Source: Gordonia sp. OPL2
GTDB taxonomy: Bacteria; Actinomycetota; Actinomycetes; Mycobacteriales; Mycobacteriaceae
Assembly: GCF_003797825.1 (NCBI RefSeq)
Contig: NZ_RKME01000004.1
Coordinates: 186,001 to 250,000, forward strand
Reading direction: 5' to 3'
Length of the DNA stretch: 64,000 bases
Positions 55,214 through 63,260 of the stretch are shown here, piece after piece; the first letter of the stretch is position 1; each line of letters opens with the position of its first letter. The position numbers and the translations under genes were made by a program. Below the pieces are notes generated by a model. The model was not told where the DNA came from. It did no database searches and saw only the letters and a program-made list of their open reading frames with translations.

Positions 55214-55231
55214 AAACACACTGGAGTACCA

Positions 55232-55489
55232 ATGGCTAAAGCAAAGAGCACGCGGAAGCCGCGCGTCGAAAAGGTCACCAAGACCAAGGCGTGCAGCTTC
55301 TGCAAAGACAAGAAGGCAGTCATCGACTACAAGGACACCGCTCTGCTGCGGCGCTTCCTGTCCGACCGCGGCAAGATCCGTTCGCGCCGCGTGACCGGCA
55401 ACTGCGTCCAGCACCAGCGCGATGTCGCTGTGGCCGTGAAGAACTCGCGTGAGGTGGCCCTGCTGCCCTTCACCTCGACCGGTCGCTGA
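55232..55489 (+). CDS. rpsR: 30S ribosomal protein bS18, zinc-binding type
   Basis: An 85-aa protein with CSFCKDKK and GNCVQHQRD, so it keeps the Cys residues of the zinc-containing (C+) form. M. tuberculosis also encodes a cysteine-free paralogue elsewhere, used under zinc limitation; none lies in this window. Located 18 bp after ssb. Confidence 0.96.
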   Translation: MAKAKSTRKPRVEKVTKTKACSFCKDKKAVIDYKDTALLRRFLSDRGKIRSRRVTGNCVQHQRDVAVAVKNSREVALLPFTSTGR

Positions 55490-55506
55490 GCGGGAAGGGG
55501 ACTGAC

Positions 55507-55959
55507 ATGAAACTCATCCTCACCGCCGCCGTGGAGAACCTCGGCGAGGCAGGCGACACCGTCGAGGTCAAGGACGGTTACGGCCGCAACTACCTGCTGC
55601 CCCGCGGCCTGGCCATCAAGGCCACCCGTGGAGCCGAGAAGCAGGTCGAGGACATCCGTCGCGTGCAGGCCGCACGCGAGGTCCGTGGTCTCGAGCACGC
55701 CAACGAGCTGAAGCAGGCCCTCGAGGCGCTGTCGGACATCTCGCTGGACGTCAAGACCCACGACTCCGGCAAGCTGTTCGGCTCGGTCACCGCGGCCGAC
55801 GTCGCCGGTGCGATCAAGTCGGCCGGCGGACCCGCCGTCGACAAGCGCAGCGTCGAACTGCCGAAGGGCCACATCAAGGCCACCGGCAGCTACCCGGTCG
55901 TCGTGAACCTGCACCCGGACGTGCGGGCCACCGTCGAGCTGGCAGTCGTCGCCGGCTGA
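55507..55959 (+). CDS. rplI: 50S ribosomal protein bL9
   Basis: A 150-aa two-domain protein. The N-terminal RNA-binding domain [37 protein letters not shown] is followed by the long connecting helix and the C-terminal domain ([26 protein letters not shown]). Last gene of the operon. Confidence 0.97.
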   Translation: MKLILTAAVENLGEAGDTVEVKDGYGRNYLLPRGLAIKATRGAEKQVEDIRRVQAAREVRGLEHANELKQALEALSDISLDVKTHDSGKLFGSVTAADVAGAIKSAGGPAVDKRSVELPKGHIKATGSYPVVVNLHPDVRATVELAVVAG

Positions 55960-55978
55960 TACGGCCATCACGGCTCTT

Positions 55979-56011
55979 GCGCCGGCCAACCCCTCACGGG
56001 TTGGCCGGCGC
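55979..56011. terminator. Two-way terminator hairpin after rplI
   Basis: GCGCCGGCCAACCC pairs perfectly with GGGTTGGCCGGCGC around a 5-nt loop. It follows the rplI stop by 20 bp and overlaps the last codons and stop of the convergent GAF-ANTAR gene, so it may end both transcripts. No long U-run follows. Confidence 0.7.
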
Positions 56012-56749
56012 AGTCGTCTGTGCGGTGTGGTCGCCGTCCGGGTCTGCGTTCGGACGATCCGACTCGACCAGTTGCCGAGCGAGGTCGCGCAGCGGGTTGT
56101 TCGTCTCCTGCGACAATCGCTTCAGCAGGTCGAACGCATGCTCGGCGTCGCAGCTGTAACGCTCCATGATGATGCCCTTCGCCTGCCCGATGATGTCCCG
56201 GGTCGCCAGGGCGGCCATGAACTGTTCCTTGCGCCGCAACGCGTCCCAGGCGAGTGAGGCATGCGTGGCGTACGCCTGGGCGACGGCGAACGCGTCGTCG
56301 TCGAAGGCGTGTGCGCGGTCGGAGTAGACATCGAGCGCACCGAACGTCTGGGTGTGATTCATCAGTGGAAGCATCAGCACGGATCGAATGGGAGTGCGCT
56401 GCAACCCGTTTTCGCGGAATCGCGGCCATCGGACATCCTGCTCGAGATCGTCGATGCGGACGATCGTCTGGCGCCGCATCGTCTCGTAGCAGGGACCGTC
56501 CTGCTGGTTGAACTGCACATCGTCGAGGATGGCGGCCAGTTGATGGGTGGAGGCGGCCGTCTCCACCTCGCCGTTGTCGCCGGTCATCGTGATGGCCGCA
56601 TACTCTGCGCCGGGGATCAGTTCCGCAGCGCCCGCGGTGATCTCGTCGAGCGCGAGCGGGACGTCGGTGTCGGCATGTCGTTGAACTCGTCGCATCAGAT
56701 CGGCGATGCGGAGCTGAAGGCGGGCGCCGTCGGCGCTCTCCGAACTCAC
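55994..56749 (-). CDS. GAF-ANTAR RNA-binding regulator
   Basis: A 251-aa two-domain regulator. The GAF sensor covers about residues 25-165 (EYAAITMTGDNGEVETAAST, DGPCYETMRRQTIVRIDDLEQDVRWPRF, SVLMLPLMNHTQTFGALDVYSDRAHAFDDD). The ANTAR domain follows (about 170-230: FMAALATRDIIGQAKGIIMERYSCDAEHAFDLLKRLSQETN), which binds paired RNA hairpins and prevents termination. In mycobacteria such proteins act on respiratory and ribosome-linked genes. Translation starts at GTG 56749. Confidence 0.92.
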   Translation of the reverse strand: MSSESADGARLQLRIADLMRRVQRHADTDVPLALDEITAGAAELIPGAEYAAITMTGDNGEVETAASTHQLAAILDDVQFNQQDGPCYETMRRQTIVRIDDLEQDVRWPRFRENGLQRTPIRSVLMLPLMNHTQTFGALDVYSDRAHAFDDDAFAVAQAYATHASLAWDALRRKEQFMAALATRDIIGQAKGIIMERYSCDAEHAFDLLKRLSQETNNPLRDLARQLVESDRPNADPDGDHTAQTTAPANP

Positions 56750-56972
56750 TGCAAGGACCCCTCACTCACCGGCTCGGCACAACCCGGCAAGCGATCGCAC
56801 GGCAGTGCCGGGTCGCTGCTTGTTCAACGTGAGGAGAACTCTACCCAACGCCGGAACCGCGCTCTCCCGGTGTCGCCCACGTTGATACGTCGACCCGGTA
56901 GCGCTGTCTGACCACAGACGTAGCCGAAATTGTCTGTGGGCGCCGATTCTCGCTACGTCTGCGCGTCGACGA

Positions 56973-57641
56973 TCAGGTCGGCGGCAGCTGGTTCCAGTAC
57001 TGCAGGCGCGCAGGCAGATAGCGCGGTGCCGGATTCGCGCTGTGGGCGGTGTCGCCACTGGGGAAGAAGAACTTGTGCCACGCCGGGGTCAGGATGAACG
57101 CGCGGGCGCCCGTCCGGCAGGCGACGGTATCGGGGCGGGGTGCCGTGCACGTGACCCCGGCGATCGTCACCCGCTTCCCGACGGCCAGGGTCGGCGGCCG
57201 GAAGCCCGACGGTGCACCGAAGCGGTAGTCGGACCAGTCGGGCACCCACCACGGGCCTTGCTGATCGCCGGAGATCGCCACGCCGCGGGCCGTCGGGGGA
57301 GCTGTCGCGACTCGGCCCTGACAGCCGACGTAGCGGTAGGACGGACCGATCTGGCACAGCCGGCCGCCGACGCGGAGGAACGCGCGACCGTTGTCCGCGT
57401 AGGCCAGCGGACGGAACTGCGCGCCGTCGACGGGCTGGTAGCGGGAGAGGTCGAACTCGACGGGCATCGTCGGCCCGGGTGGGGGAGCGGCCGACGCCGG
57501 GGCAACCGCCGAACCCATCAGCACGGCGACCGCGCTCAGCGTCGCGGCCGACAGCGTCGCGAACGCGTGACGCCATCGACGATGGCCGCCGGATCGGGTG
57601 TCTCCGGCGCTTCCCGACAGGTGCCTCCCCACGCCGATCAT
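56973..57641 (-). CDS. Secreted protein with two disulfide-type cysteine pairs
   Basis: A 222-aa exported protein. A basic N terminus and hydrophobic stretch (about residues 28-48) end at a signal peptidase site near ASA|APPPG. The mature part (about 170 aa) has Cys pairs RLCQIGPSYRYVGCQG and VTCTAPRPDTVACRTG and Trp/Phe-rich segments (GPWWVPDWSDYRFG, PAWHKFFFPSGD). It resembles uncharacterised actinobacterial secreted proteins; function unknown. ATG 57641 is chosen as the start that gives a normal signal peptide. Confidence 0.75.
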   Translation of the reverse strand: MIGVGRHLSGSAGDTRSGGHRRWRHAFATLSAATLSAVAVLMGSAVAPASAAPPPGPTMPVEFDLSRYQPVDGAQFRPLAYADNGRAFLRVGGRLCQIGPSYRYVGCQGRVATAPPTARGVAISGDQQGPWWVPDWSDYRFGAPSGFRPPTLAVGKRVTIAGVTCTAPRPDTVACRTGARAFILTPAWHKFFFPSGDTAHSANPAPRYLPARLQYWNQLPPT

Positions 57642-58198
57642 TGGATCACAACGCCGACCGGACGGTGAACCGAACGAACGGATCTGTGGACAACCGACCC
57701 ACTCGGCGTGGCGCCACGCGGGCCCGTGATCAGGTGTTACCCACGTCACACCCAATGTTTACCGAGTTGTTGGTTGCAGGTTGTTGAACCATGACCGCAA
57801 CACGCCGAACAGCGGGTCCGGCGTGACACGCCGAATCGAATTCGTCAGTCATCTGTGGAGAAACTATTCGGCCCTGACCTGCGCATATTTTATTGCTCAC
57901 AGAACATTTCCCCACTTTGTGCACAGGGGGTGCACAACGCTCCCGATGGCGTCCACAGTCGGTCCACAGATTGCTGACAGAGTTGTGCACAGCCCGGTTT
58001 GAGTGGGATGAGGCTGGGCTTTACTGTGCTCCGACAGTGCCTCTGTGACGGGCGCCCGGCTGCCGAAGGACGAGTCCTGTCGGTGGTCGTCGCTATCACT
58101 GAATCAGCACGACCGACGTCGGTGGCGGATGCCGCCGACGCCACAGAGTCGGACCCACTCGAGTGAGTGGTGCAAGTACTGCGAGAGGTTTGACACGC
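57642..58198. promoter_or_regulatory. dnaB upstream gap with a cluster of DnaA-box-like sites
   Basis: No gene is supported in these 557 bases. TGTGGACAA (57685-57693) is an exact reverse match to the actinobacterial DnaA box TTGTCCACA. TTGTGCACA occurs at 57917-57925 and 57983-57991; TTGTGCAC and GTGCACAA (57917-57924, 57930-57937) form an inverted repeat with a 5-nt spacer; TGTGGAGAA (57854) and two GTCCACAG sites are one or two mismatches away. The stretch 57884-57915 is AT-rich (CATATTTTATTG). The boxes face the dnaB gene, so DnaA control of dnaB is the likely reading. Confidence 0.55.
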
Positions 58199-61100
58199 GT
58201 GGCAGTAGTCGATGACCGCGGGCATGAGCCCGGCCGCCTGGAATCGGTGGCGAACGGTCGAGCAGAACGCGGTGAGGACGGTGTCCCCACCGAGGACTTC
58301 GGTCGGCAGCCGCCGCAGGACATGGCGGCCGAGCAGTCGGTGCTCGGAGGCATGCTCCTGTCGAAGGACGCGATCGCCGACGTCGTGGAGAAACTCCGTC
58401 CGGCCGACTTCTATCGGCCGGCACATCAAGCGGTCTATGACGCGATCATGGAGCTGTACGGCAAGGGTGAGCCGGCCGATGCGGTGACCGTCGCGAACGA
58501 GCTCGAGCGCGCCGGTGAACTCCGGCGAGTCGGAGGCGCGCCGTATCTGCACACGCTGATCTCGACGGTGCCGACGGCGGCGAATGCCGGCTACTACGCG
58601 GAGATCGTGGCGGAGAAAGCGATTCTGCGTCGGCTGGTGACGGCCGGCACGCGCATCGTGCAGTTCGGCTACGCGGGCGGTGACGGTCAGGATGTCGCGG
58701 AGGTCGTCGACCGGGCGCAGGCGGAGGTCTACGAGGTCACCGAGCGGCGTACCGCCGAGGACTACGTGCCGCTGGAAGAGCTGCTGCAGCCGACCATGGA
58801 CGAGATCGACTCGATCGCCTCACGTGGCGGGATCTCCCTGGGCGTACCGACCGGCTTCGTCGACCTCGACAAGATCACCAACGGTCTCCACCCGGGTCAG
58901 ATGATCATCGTCGCCGCCCGTCCCGGTGTCGGCAAGGCACTCGCGCTCGACACACCCCTGCCCACGCCGACCGGCTGGACCACCATGGGCAAGGTCGGTG
59001 TCGGCGATCAGCTGCTCGACGCCCAGGGACGTCCCACACGGGTGGTCGCCGCCACCGAGGTGATGACCGAACGGCCCTGCTATGAGGTCGAATTCAACGA
59101 TGGCGCCATCCTCGTCGCCGATGCGCAGCATCAGTGGGTGGCCGACATCGACGGCAAACGTCAGACCGTCACCACCGACGCCATGCGTGCCCACGTCGGG
59201 TGTGCCGTCGTCCGGAACACGCAACCGCTGGATCTACCGCGTCGCCGCTTCGCGTACGGCCCGTACACGGTCGCCGCGCTCGCCGGCATGGCGTTCGACG
59301 ATCCCGAGATCAGCATGCGCATCGACGCCGAGGGGCCGGTCGATGTGATGACGCTGATGGCCGACCTCGGCGGTCGCATCCCGTTCGAGTACCTGCGGGG
59401 CTCGATCGCGCAACGTCGCGCACTGCTCGCCGGCCTGCTCGACGCCCGCGCCACCGTCGACGACGACGGCTGGATCACCGTCCCCGCGGCGACGCGCCAC
59501 ATGACCGCGGTTGTCGCCGACCTGGTCGCCGGACTCGGCTACAGCTACAAGCGGTCGGCCACCGGCTGGCTGCGCGTGGATGCCGACGACGACGTGTTCA
59601 CGGTGCACCACAAGGCCATTCGGCACAAGGAGCTCCGTCGCCGGGCCGGTGTCCGCCGCCTCGTCGCGGTCCGCCCGATCGACAGCGTGCCGGTGCGGTG
59701 TGTGGAGGTCGACAACGACGAGCACATGTACCTCGCCGGTGAGGCCATGGTGCCGACGCACAACTCGACGCTCGCCATGGACTTCCTGCGGTCCTGCTCG
59801 ATCCACAATCAGCAGACCAGCGCGATGTTCTCGTTGGAGATGAGCAAGACCGAGATCGTCATGCGTCTGCTGTCGGCGGAGGCGAAGGTCAAGCTCGGCG
59901 ACATGCGCGGCGGCACGATGAGCGACGACGACTGGACGCGTCTCGCCCGGCGGATGGGCGAGATCTCCGATGCGCCGCTGTTCATCGACGACTCACCCAA
60001 CCTGACGATGATGGAGATCCGCGCCAAGGCAAGGCGATTGAAACAACGTCACGACCTGAGACTGGTCGTCGTCGACTACATGCAGCTGATGACCTCAGGT
60101 AAGAAGGTCGAGTCGCGTCAGCAGGAAGTGTCCGAGTTCTCCCGCCAATTGAAACTGCTCGCAAAGGAACTCGAGGTTCCGGTGGTCGCGATCAGTCAGC
60201 TGAACCGTGGTCCCGAGCAGCGGACCGACAAGAAGCCGCAGGTGTCGGATCTGCGTGAGTCGGGATGTCTGCCGGCGTCGGCTCGAATCCTTCGAGCAGA
60301 CAACGGCTCCGAGGTCACCCTCGGTGAGCTGATGGCGACCGGTGAGCAACCGCTGGTGTGGTCGTTGGACGAGCGGCTCCGCCTCGTCAAGCGCCGCATG
60401 GTCAAGGTGTTCCCGAGTGGACGCAAGGAGGTCTTCCGCGTGCGGATGGCCTCCGGGCGTGTCGTCGAGGCGACGGGGAATCATCCGTTCTTGACGGTGG
60501 ATGGGTGGATTCCGTTGGCGGAGTTGTTGGTCGGCGAGAGGGTTGCCGCGCCGCGTAGCGTCCCCGAGCCGGTGGAGACGTGGACCTCTGCGTCGTCGGC
60601 CGTGGCAGATGCCGTCGAGTGGTTATGCGGAAACGGGCCGCAGGTCGGCGTGAGGCAGTTGCCGTCGACTGATGTCATGCGCGTGGTCGGCGAAGTCGTC
60701 GAGCGTGTGGCAGAGAAGTCCGCGGACAAATGGCTGATTCCCGTTCAGAGTGCTGATGCGGCAGCGGAGCTCGCGCACCTCATGGCACGGTTGGCTGTTT
60801 TTGCTGGTGTTTCGCGCTCCGATGGTCGAGTAGCCAAGACCGCGAGTTTCGCAGGCGCAACCATTTCTGCTGGTCGAGTAGCCACGAGCGAGCGTAGCGA
60901 GCCCGAGGCGTATCGAGACCACTCGCACACCGTCACCATTAACGGCCACGACCAGATCTCTCAGTTGAGCAGCGCCCTCGGGCTCGCCGCTCCCTCAGCC
61001 CCGACCAAGTCCCCCGGCCAAGCCAATGCCCTTGCGTCCGAACGTCTCCACGAGATCCTGCGTGCCCCTGAACTGATCCCAGCATCACAATCCGCCGCAG

Positions 61101-61489
61101 CCGATTCTCGTGCGAACATGGGCAGTCGATCCGTACTGGGCCAAGTCGCCGACATCCTCGACGACGTCGACGTCGACCTCCTGGTCAGCAACGACGTCTA
61201 CTGGGACGAGATCGCTGACATCGAAAGCGTCGGTGAGCGAGACGTTTTCGACGGCACGGTGCCGGGGACACACAACTTCATCGCGAACGGAATCGCGCTT
61301 CACAACAGCCTCGAACAGGACGCCGACATGGTCATCCTGCTCCACCGGCCCGACGCCTTCGAGCGCGATGACCCGCGCGCCGGTGAAGCCGACATCATCC
61401 TCGGCAAGCACCGCAATGGTCCGACAGCGACGATCACCGTTGCGCACCAACTGCATCTGAGCAAGTTCGTGGACATGGCGCGGGGGTAG
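58199..61489 (+). CDS. dnaB: Replicative DNA helicase DnaB with two inteins
   Basis: Ring helicase of the replication fork. The precursor is 1096 aa; removing the two inteins leaves 473 aa, close to other DnaB proteins. The N-terminal domain (PPQDMAAEQSVLGGMLLSKDAIADVVEKL) is followed by the RecA-like motor. Intein 1 splits the Walker A loop between Lys246 (GVGK) and Ser523 (STLAMDF). Intein 2 splits RESG|SLEQDAD between residues 689 and 1037, the site of the M. tuberculosis DnaB intein. The Walker B area is LRLVVVDYMQLM and the end is QLHLSKFVDMARG. GTG 58199 follows GAGAGGTTTGACACGC. Both excisions are needed for activity, because the first intein breaks the ATP-binding loop. Confidence 0.95.
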   Translation: MAVVDDRGHEPGRLESVANGRAERGEDGVPTEDFGRQPPQDMAAEQSVLGGMLLSKDAIADVVEKLRPADFYRPAHQAVYDAIMELYGKGEPADAVTVANELERAGELRRVGGAPYLHTLISTVPTAANAGYYAEIVAEKAILRRLVTAGTRIVQFGYAGGDGQDVAEVVDRAQAEVYEVTERRTAEDYVPLEELLQPTMDEIDSIASRGGISLGVPTGFVDLDKITNGLHPGQMIIVAARPGVGKALALDTPLPTPTGWTTMGKVGVGDQLLDAQGRPTRVVAATEVMTERPCYEVEFNDGAILVADAQHQWVADIDGKRQTVTTDAMRAHVGCAVVRNTQPLDLPRRRFAYGPYTVAALAGMAFDDPEISMRIDAEGPVDVMTLMADLGGRIPFEYLRGSIAQRRALLAGLLDARATVDDDGWITVPAATRHMTAVVADLVAGLGYSYKRSATGWLRVDADDDVFTVHHKAIRHKELRRRAGVRRLVAVRPIDSVPVRCVEVDNDEHMYLAGEAMVPTHNSTLAMDFLRSCSIHNQQTSAMFSLEMSKTEIVMRLLSAEAKVKLGDMRGGTMSDDDWTRLARRMGEISDAPLFIDDSPNLTMMEIRAKARRLKQRHDLRLVVVDYMQLMTSGKKVESRQQEVSEFSRQLKLLAKELEVPVVAISQLNRGPEQRTDKKPQVSDLRESGCLPASARILRADNGSEVTLGELMATGEQPLVWSLDERLRLVKRRMVKVFPSGRKEVFRVRMASGRVVEATGNHPFLTVDGWIPLAELLVGERVAAPRSVPEPVETWTSASSAVADAVEWLCGNGPQVGVRQLPSTDVMRVVGEVVERVAEKSADKWLIPVQSADAAAELAHLMARLAVFAGVSRSDGRVAKTASFAGATISAGRVATSERSEPEAYRDHSHTVTINGHDQISQLSSALGLAAPSAPTKSPGQANALASERLHEILRAPELIPASQSAAADSRANMGSRSVLGQVADILDDVDVDLLVSNDVYWDEIADIESVGERDVFDGTVPGTHNFIANGIALHNSLEQDADMVILLHRPDAFERDDPRAGEADIILGKHRNGPTATITVAHQLHLSKFVDMARG
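58937..59764 (+). other. Intein 1 of DnaB (P-loop site, class 3 features)
   Basis: 276 residues (247-522 of the precursor). It begins with Ala, not Cys or Ser (GVGK|ALALDTPLPTPTGW), and ends VPTHN|S. Class 3 inteins, first defined in mycobacteriophage Bethlehem DnaB, use a W-C-T triplet in place of the N-terminal nucleophile; here Trp is at intein position 67 (ADAQHQW), Cys at 255 (VRCVEVDNDEHMYLAG) and Thr at 274 (PTHN). The middle has a weak DOD endonuclease trace (LLAGLLDARATVDDDGW) in which the catalytic Asp-Gly of LAGLIDADG is Arg-Ala, so homing activity is probably lost. Confidence 0.9.
60266..61306 (+). other. Intein 2 of DnaB (RESG site, class 1)
   Basis: 347 residues (690-1036 of the precursor) at the same site as the M. 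tuberculosis DnaB intein. It starts with Cys (CLPASARILRADNGSEVTLGELM), has the block B motif EATGNHPFLTVDGWIPLAEL, block F RDVFDGTVPGTHNFIANGIAL and ends HN|S. It is shorter than the M. tuberculosis intein (about 416 aa). The homing endonuclease core looks dead: the motif expected as L-x-x-MIGDG appears as AVEWLCGNG. The region also holds repeat DNA (see 60823-60922). Confidence 0.92.
60823..60922. repeat. REP-like element copies inside intein 2
   Basis: TGGTCGAGTAGCC occurs at 60823-60835 and again at 60871-60883. From 60870 a full element, CTGGTCGAGTAGCC ... GCGTATCGAGACCAC, ends at 60922. It matches the intergenic copy at 32914-32953 except for about a dozen extra bases in the middle. The copies are in frame (about residues 876-908 of the precursor: GRVAKTASFAGA...GRVATSERSEPEAYRDH) and lie in the degenerate endonuclease region, not in the splicing blocks. 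Confidence 0.85.
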
Positions 61490-61700
61490 GGTGCACTGTA
61501 GGCTCTCATCCCACTTTGCATTTTCTCACCTGAGTTTGCACTACATCGCATTCGTTCCTGGGGTTTCTCACCTAGTTTGCATTTCTGTCGACGCGTGACG
61601 CGGTGGGAACGAGTTCAGCGCCTAACTCTCGACTTGCAGAGTATGGTTGGGATTTCTTGTCCCACCCACCCGCAGCGGGCGTCCGCGCGGGCTGCCAGCG
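61490..61700. repeat. Gap after dnaB with TTTGCA/TTTCTCACCT repeats
   Basis: The unit TTTCTCACCT-(G)AGTTTGCA occurs at 61522-61540 and 61564-61581, differing by one inserted base, and TTTGCA also occurs at 61515. The pattern of short repeats ending in TTTGCA is like the multiple ends seen in some insertion sequences. No gene is supported here. The change from dense core genes to repeats marks the left edge of an accessory region. Confidence 0.5.
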
Positions 61701-61880
61701 TTGATCGAGACCGAAGCCACCGAGAAGATCGGCTCGCACTACAAAGCGCATCGCGCCAAGACCGCATCGACGACCTCGTGTGATGTCGAGGTAAAGATCC
61801 CCAACCGCGGGTCGGCTCGTTCGATCCCAATCGGAACCGGCAGGTCAAGGCGATATTTGGCCCGCCCGGGCAAAAGCGGG
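61690..61880 (+). pseudogene. Possible relic of an IS256-type transposase
   Basis: A plus-strand frame reads GLPALIETEATEKIGSHYKAHRAKT and DVEVKIPNRGS, which is like the N-terminal part of IS256-family transposases (E-x-x-EKIGA-Y ... GDVEL-IPK-R-GSF). After a one-base shift the text reads VGSFDPNRNRQVK, again like the family. It has no start and no catalytic domain and then ends, so it would be a decayed fragment. The assignment is by eye and weak. Confidence 0.3.
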
Positions 61881-61958
61881 CAACATCTGGGTGGTCGACT
61901 TGAGCTCTCTTGCCGGTACCCGACTGTCAGTGTGGTAGTGCACCGCTACGTTCTTGGC

Positions 61959-63203
61959 ATGGAGCCACTGGAAACCACGGGCGACTTCTGGTCACCCGAC
62001 AACCCGGCCAAGCGTGTCCCGGGAATCCTGACGCGGGAGCCTGGGTCTCGGGCGCGACTCACGCTCAAGACCCGCGTGATCGACGAGTTGGCGGCGCCGT
62101 TAGAGGTCACAGGCACGGGGGCGTCCATCACGCATAGTGGGGACCCCGGGCGGATAGTCGCCGACGGTGTGCCGCGCGTGCTGCTCGGAGACACTTCTGA
62201 AGGTCCAGTGACTTGTGTCGACTCCTACCTGCAACATCCGCCGACGAACGGATTCGATGTGGCGGCCATGTTTCAACAGGTATGGGACCCCTACACCTTG
62301 ATCGTCGGGGCGCACTTGCCAACTGGCCGTGCCGCGACCCTCGACGCTGTGCGCTTCATTATCGACAGCCCGGGATGGTGGACACAGCTACCCGACGCCG
62401 GGTCAGCGACGAGCGCCGCGGGCAAGGTGGTGTGCGAACGCGGCGACGACAAGCTGATGTGGTTGGAGTTCCGGCCATCGTTCACGCTCAGGCTGCGCTC
62501 GGCTGACCGCGCAGTGCGTTCGGTGATGACGCTGATGAAGTTGGCCGTCGACGTCGACCTGACACCGCTGTGCATCCAGGTCCGCGAGACTGCGCAGGGC
62601 GACTGGCTCGACGTGAAGACCCGAAACCAGGACCCCAGCAAGACATCGTGGCCCGATCACCACAACCTTCTGCCGCCTTCGTCGGTGACGTTGGAGCGCA
62701 TCGCCGAGTGGCTTGCAATCGAGCAGACCATGGACGGACTCGCGGCAGCTGCCGCGAACCCCGTAGAGAAGGAAGCCATTCAGGTGCAGGGTGTCGTGGC
62801 GTGCTCGCTCATCGAAGGCATTCACAAGCGCATCGTTGACGCACGCGAAATGCACTACGTGAAGCGGGCTCGCGCTCTACATGAGACGGCGCTCCGTATC
62901 GATCCCGAGATCACGAAGCCGGTCGACAAGTGGCCCGAGTTGGTCAAGGAAGCTCGCAACGACCTCGCACACCACAACACCGGACGCCCGTTCGAGGAGC
63001 AGGTCTACAACTGGATGATCGCTGAGTCGTCGGTGATCTGGGTGTTGAGGCTGTGTCTGCTGTCGCACGCCGGATTCACCGACCAGGAGATAGCGGAAGC
63101 GCTGAGCGACCACCAGCGTTACAAGTTCTACCGCGAGAACTTGAAGATGCACGTGAAGGAGCGATCCGACGAGCAGGCCGCGCTGTCCACTGGCGCGCTG
63201 TAG
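61959..63203 (+). CDS. ApeA-like HEPN defence protein
   Basis: A 414-aa protein that matches the layout of ApeA, an abortive-infection HEPN ribonuclease. The N-terminal ApeA domain begins TTGDFWSPDNPAKRVPGILTREPG. The C-terminal helical HEPN domain (about 255-400) has the catalytic R-x4-H signature ARNDLAHHN with Arg333 and His338. In ApeA proteins the HEPN domain cuts RNA, likely tRNA, on phage infection. ATG 61959 (MEPLETTGDFW) is chosen because the domain begins directly after it; no strong ribosome site is seen. The gene lies in an accessory stretch after dnaB, and no partner gene is required by the family. Confidence 0.78.
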   Translation: MEPLETTGDFWSPDNPAKRVPGILTREPGSRARLTLKTRVIDELAAPLEVTGTGASITHSGDPGRIVADGVPRVLLGDTSEGPVTCVDSYLQHPPTNGFDVAAMFQQVWDPYTLIVGAHLPTGRAATLDAVRFIIDSPGWWTQLPDAGSATSAAGKVVCERGDDKLMWLEFRPSFTLRLRSADRAVRSVMTLMKLAVDVDLTPLCIQVRETAQGDWLDVKTRNQDPSKTSWPDHHNLLPPSSVTLERIAEWLAIEQTMDGLAAAAANPVEKEAIQVQGVVACSLIEGIHKRIVDAREMHYVKRARALHETALRIDPEITKPVDKWPELVKEARNDLAHHNTGRPFEEQVYNWMIAESSVIWVLRLCLLSHAGFTDQEIAEALSDHQRYKFYRENLKMHVKERSDEQAALSTGAL

Positions 63204-63260
63204 TCCTCGCAACGGATGCTGGGTTCGTGGCCATGCGCGCCCGGGGCCGTGAACAGTGGC

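Noticed and set aside
57642..58198. Chromosomal origin oriC
   Set aside because: DnaA-like boxes are present, but dnaA, dnaN, rpmH and gyrB are absent; in this order of bacteria oriC lies between dnaA and dnaN. A dnaB promoter or DnaA-binding locus fits better.
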